This document shows positions 40,471 to 40,516 of a stretch of DNA of 40,516 nt, one piece after another. This DNA is from Rummeliibacillus pycnus_B (lineage in GTDB: Bacteria > Bacillota > Bacilli > Bacillales_A > Planococcaceae): the NCBI RefSeq assembly GCF_050459865.1, contig NZ_JBCMNM010000075.1:1-40516 (forward strand). The letters run 5' to 3'. The number at the start of each line of letters is the position of its first letter. Position 1 is the first letter of the stretch. The position numbers and the translations under genes were made by a program. The notes below the pieces were generated by a model that was given only the letters and a program-made list of their open reading frames with translations, did no database searches and was not told the origin of the DNA.

Positions 40471-40516
40471 AAATATTAATAGTATTAATCTGTTTTTTGC
40501 ATGATGTGGAATTAGC

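Larger units (their letters stand above)
40116..40516. other. 401-base region upstream of recA
   Basis: It contains the recA promoter and LexA box, an AT-rich stretch without a gene, and a repeat-like segment at about 40375-40470. No coding frame is supportable. The next gene upstream of recA is outside the window. Confidence 0.7.

Noticed and set aside
1..40516. CRISPR arrays, tRNA/rRNA genes, riboswitches or prophage
   Set aside because: No regularly spaced repeats, no cloverleaf or rRNA-like sequence, no recognisable aptamer core, and no phage structural or integrase module were seen on reading both strands.

Overview
The window is an ordinary-looking chromosomal core segment of a low-GC, endospore-forming Bacillales species. 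Spore and sporulation genes (cotE, spoVS, sirA) sit with Bacillus-type housekeeping genes: lexA-yneA-yneB, tkt, glnRA, mutSL, miaA-hfq, miaB-ricA, korAB, ymdB, rny and recA. Protein sequences and gene order are close to Bacillus but not B. subtilis itself. Intergenic repeat fragments at both window ends look, from memory, like those of Lysinibacillus/Solibacillus-type genomes; the genus is a guess.

Layout. (1) 1-8772: an alpha/beta hydrolase, then yneF, sirA, tkt and ynzC on the minus strand, a divergent LysE-type exporter/MocR-type regulator pair, and the SOS block yneB-yneA/lexA with clustered LexA boxes. (2) 8918-11275: a short accessory stretch with an M29-like peptidase, an unknown protein and a DUF2975/YozG-like pair. 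(3) 11399-15643: glnR-glnA, a PLP-dependent YnbB-family enzyme, a rhodanese and hfq. (4) 15416-23791: a tight minus-strand run mutS-mutL-glpD-hydrolase-miaA-hfq. (5) 24180-29824: a gluconate block (gntK, gnd, an RpiR-type regulator, gntP) with a small P-loop kinase inside it. (6) 30035-40115: cotE, ricA, miaB, korB, korA, spoVS, ymdB, rny and recA, all on the minus strand.

How it works together. LexA, RecA and the division inhibitor YneA form the SOS circuit, with boxes visible at both loci. SirA restrains DnaA at sporulation, and its promoter looks Spo0A-activated. MiaA and MiaB act in sequence on A37 of tRNA. RicA partners RNase Y (rny), and hfq and ymdB add further RNA and phosphodiester signalling functions. 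GntP, GntK and Gnd take gluconate to ribulose-5-phosphate, and their promoters share an AT-rich element next to the -10 box. GlnR controls glnRA through two visible operators.

Many true starts are GTG or TTG (yneF, lexA, glnA, glpD, spoVS, recA) and were placed by Shine-Dalgarno position. I found no rRNA, tRNA, CRISPR, intact insertion sequence or prophage. I did not find a clearly novel multi-gene system. The most interesting signals are regulatory architecture, rearranged operons and a serine-rich CotE tail.
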